Shown here one piece after another: positions 44,266 through 44,649 of a stretch of DNA of 44,649 nucleotides. Source of the DNA: a virus. Position 1 is the stretch's first letter, and each line of letters begins with the position of its first letter. Location: positions 1-44,649 of the IMG/VR virus record IMGVR_UViG_3300025138_000078, one strand, 5' to 3'. The translations under genes were made by a program, and so were the position numbers. A model generated the notes under the pieces. The model worked only from the letters and a program-made list of their open reading frames with translations, was not told where the DNA came from and did not search any database.

Positions 44266-44275
44266 AATCTAAAAT
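44266..44275 (+). promoter_or_regulatory. Translation leader motif before the 59-aa gene
   Basis: AATCTAAAAT ends exactly 8 nt before ATG at 44284. This argues for ATG at 44284 over the earlier TTG at 44263, which lies next to the GATAATATA box. Confidence 0.6.
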
Positions 44276-44283
44276 ATATAACT

Positions 44284-44463
44284 ATGACCTTAACTGAATC
44301 TATTAAATTAACTATTAAACTGAATAAACAACTAAATAAACAGATCGATCTGATAACTAATACTGAATATTTAAACAGACAGTGCTCAATCGAATATTTA
44401 CTTGAACAATTAAATAATATCTATCAAGAAGAATTGGAATTCCAACAAGAATTAAATAAATAA
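44284..44463 (+). CDS. Short helical early-type protein (59 aa)
   Basis: The protein reads MTLTESIKLTIKLNKQLNKQ and continues IDLITNTEYLNRQCSIEYLL, ending QEELEFQQELNK. It is Gln/Asn/Leu/Glu-rich and predicted as helix pairs, possibly a coiled coil. It ends where boundary repeat D3 begins. No family is recognised. A small regulator or adaptor is plausible. Confidence 0.55.
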   Translation: MTLTESIKLTIKLNKQLNKQIDLITNTEYLNRQCSIEYLLEQLNNIYQEELEFQQELNK

Positions 44464-44484
44464 CCTCTCGTCCTCAACAAGAAC
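44462..44484 (+). repeat. Boundary repeat D3
   Basis: AACCTCTCGTCCTCAACAAGAAC starts inside the stop codon of the 59-residue gene and abuts palindrome B. It is 23 nt and matches D2 at 22 positions. Confidence 0.55.
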
Positions 44485-44531
44485 TGTGACATTAGCCCCT
44501 TACTAGTTATACTTAACTACCTAGTGTCACA
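44485..44531. promoter_or_regulatory. Interrupted palindrome, copy B
   Basis: Arms TGTGACATTAG and CTAGTGTCACA with a 25-nt core, total 47 bp, as in copy A. It is followed by a T-run and motif P4. Its close link to a promoter motif suggests operator function. Confidence 0.65.
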
Positions 44532-44545
44532 CTTTTTACGAAAAG

Positions 44546-44570
44546 AATACGATCACTCGTAGATAATATA
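44546..44570 (+). promoter_or_regulatory. Promoter-like motif P4
   Basis: AATACG (44546-44551), ten bases, GATAATATA (44562-44570). It points right, out of the window. The bases after it hold a GCGA-GACTT-TCGC hairpin and no visible start codon in the 79 bases left. Confidence 0.6.
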
Positions 44571-44649
44571 CATGTAGCCTGATACTTTTTAAGTAATCGG
44601 AAGAGTAGACTCCGCCCTACGCGAGACTTTCGCCACACTCTAAAGAATT

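Noticed and set aside
44263-44283. TTG start at 44263 for the 59-residue gene
   Set aside because: It lies directly behind the GATAATATA box and before the leader motif. ATG at 44284 has the conserved 8-nt spacing.
43374-44531. Palindromes as protelomerase or phage telomere sites
   Set aside because: Arms of 11 nt with a 25-nt core do not form the long near-perfect palindrome expected, and no protelomerase is seen. The idea stays open but unsupported.
1-44649. tRNA, rRNA, integrase, IS elements
   Set aside because: I saw no cloverleaf-like segments, conserved rRNA stretches, transposase or integrase motifs, or terminal inverted repeats of a mobile element, though no search program was run.

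Overview
The window looks like part of a genome of a tailed, probably podovirus-like phage that infects a marine Bacteroidetes (Flavobacteriia-type) host. The DNA is AT-rich. Start codons are preceded by A/T-rich leaders with no Shine-Dalgarno sequence, as in Bacteroidetes. One secreted protein has a short flavobacterial-style signal peptide. The gene set is almost wholly virion assembly: large terminase, portal, scaffold-like protein, major capsid protein, connector and tail proteins, ejection proteins and fibres. I see no integrase, repressor, tRNA, rRNA, IS element or CRISPR array. No polymerase or replication gene lies in the window, and the giant gene at the left edge is cut by it, so this is a genome fragment.

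Layout. From 1 to 43306 every gene is on the minus strand, so the late region is read right to left. In transcription order it holds: a small basic protein (43306-43040); four fibre or adaptor proteins, including a 1554-residue fibre with a C-terminal S74 chaperone domain and a 783-bp perfect-looking internal duplication (43030-35608); a small conserved protein; GroEL then GroES (35096-33287); a run of small structural, basic, membrane or secreted proteins, including an HExxH mini-metallopeptidase and a 3TM-type holin (33290-28004); a tandem GroES-like protein (28004-27396); a small protein overlapping the terminase; TerL, portal, scaffold candidate and capsid (27179-19849); head-tail connector and tail proteins (19714-10950); a GNAT-like protein; and three ejection-type proteins of 246, 617 and at least 2633 residues (10534-1).

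From 43307 to 43806 lies a non-coding divergent region. To its right, short plus-strand genes form what looks like a separately controlled, probably early, module. That module is the least ordinary part of the window. It carries four copies of a promoter-like motif (AATACG, ten variable bases, GATAATATA), three copies of a start-codon leader (AATCT(T)AAAAT exactly 8 nt before ATG), three copies of a unit-boundary repeat (AACCTCTCGTCCT), and two copies of a 47-bp interrupted palindrome whose third copy lies behind the capsid gene.

How it works together. TerL and portal package DNA into a shell built from capsid and scaffold proteins. The phage brings its own chaperonin pair and a second GroES-like protein, presumably to help fold capsid or other large proteins. 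Connector, gp10-like tail proteins and fibres complete the tail, and the three ejection proteins probably enter the host with the DNA. Functions are assigned from recalled family features and visible motifs; no database search was run.
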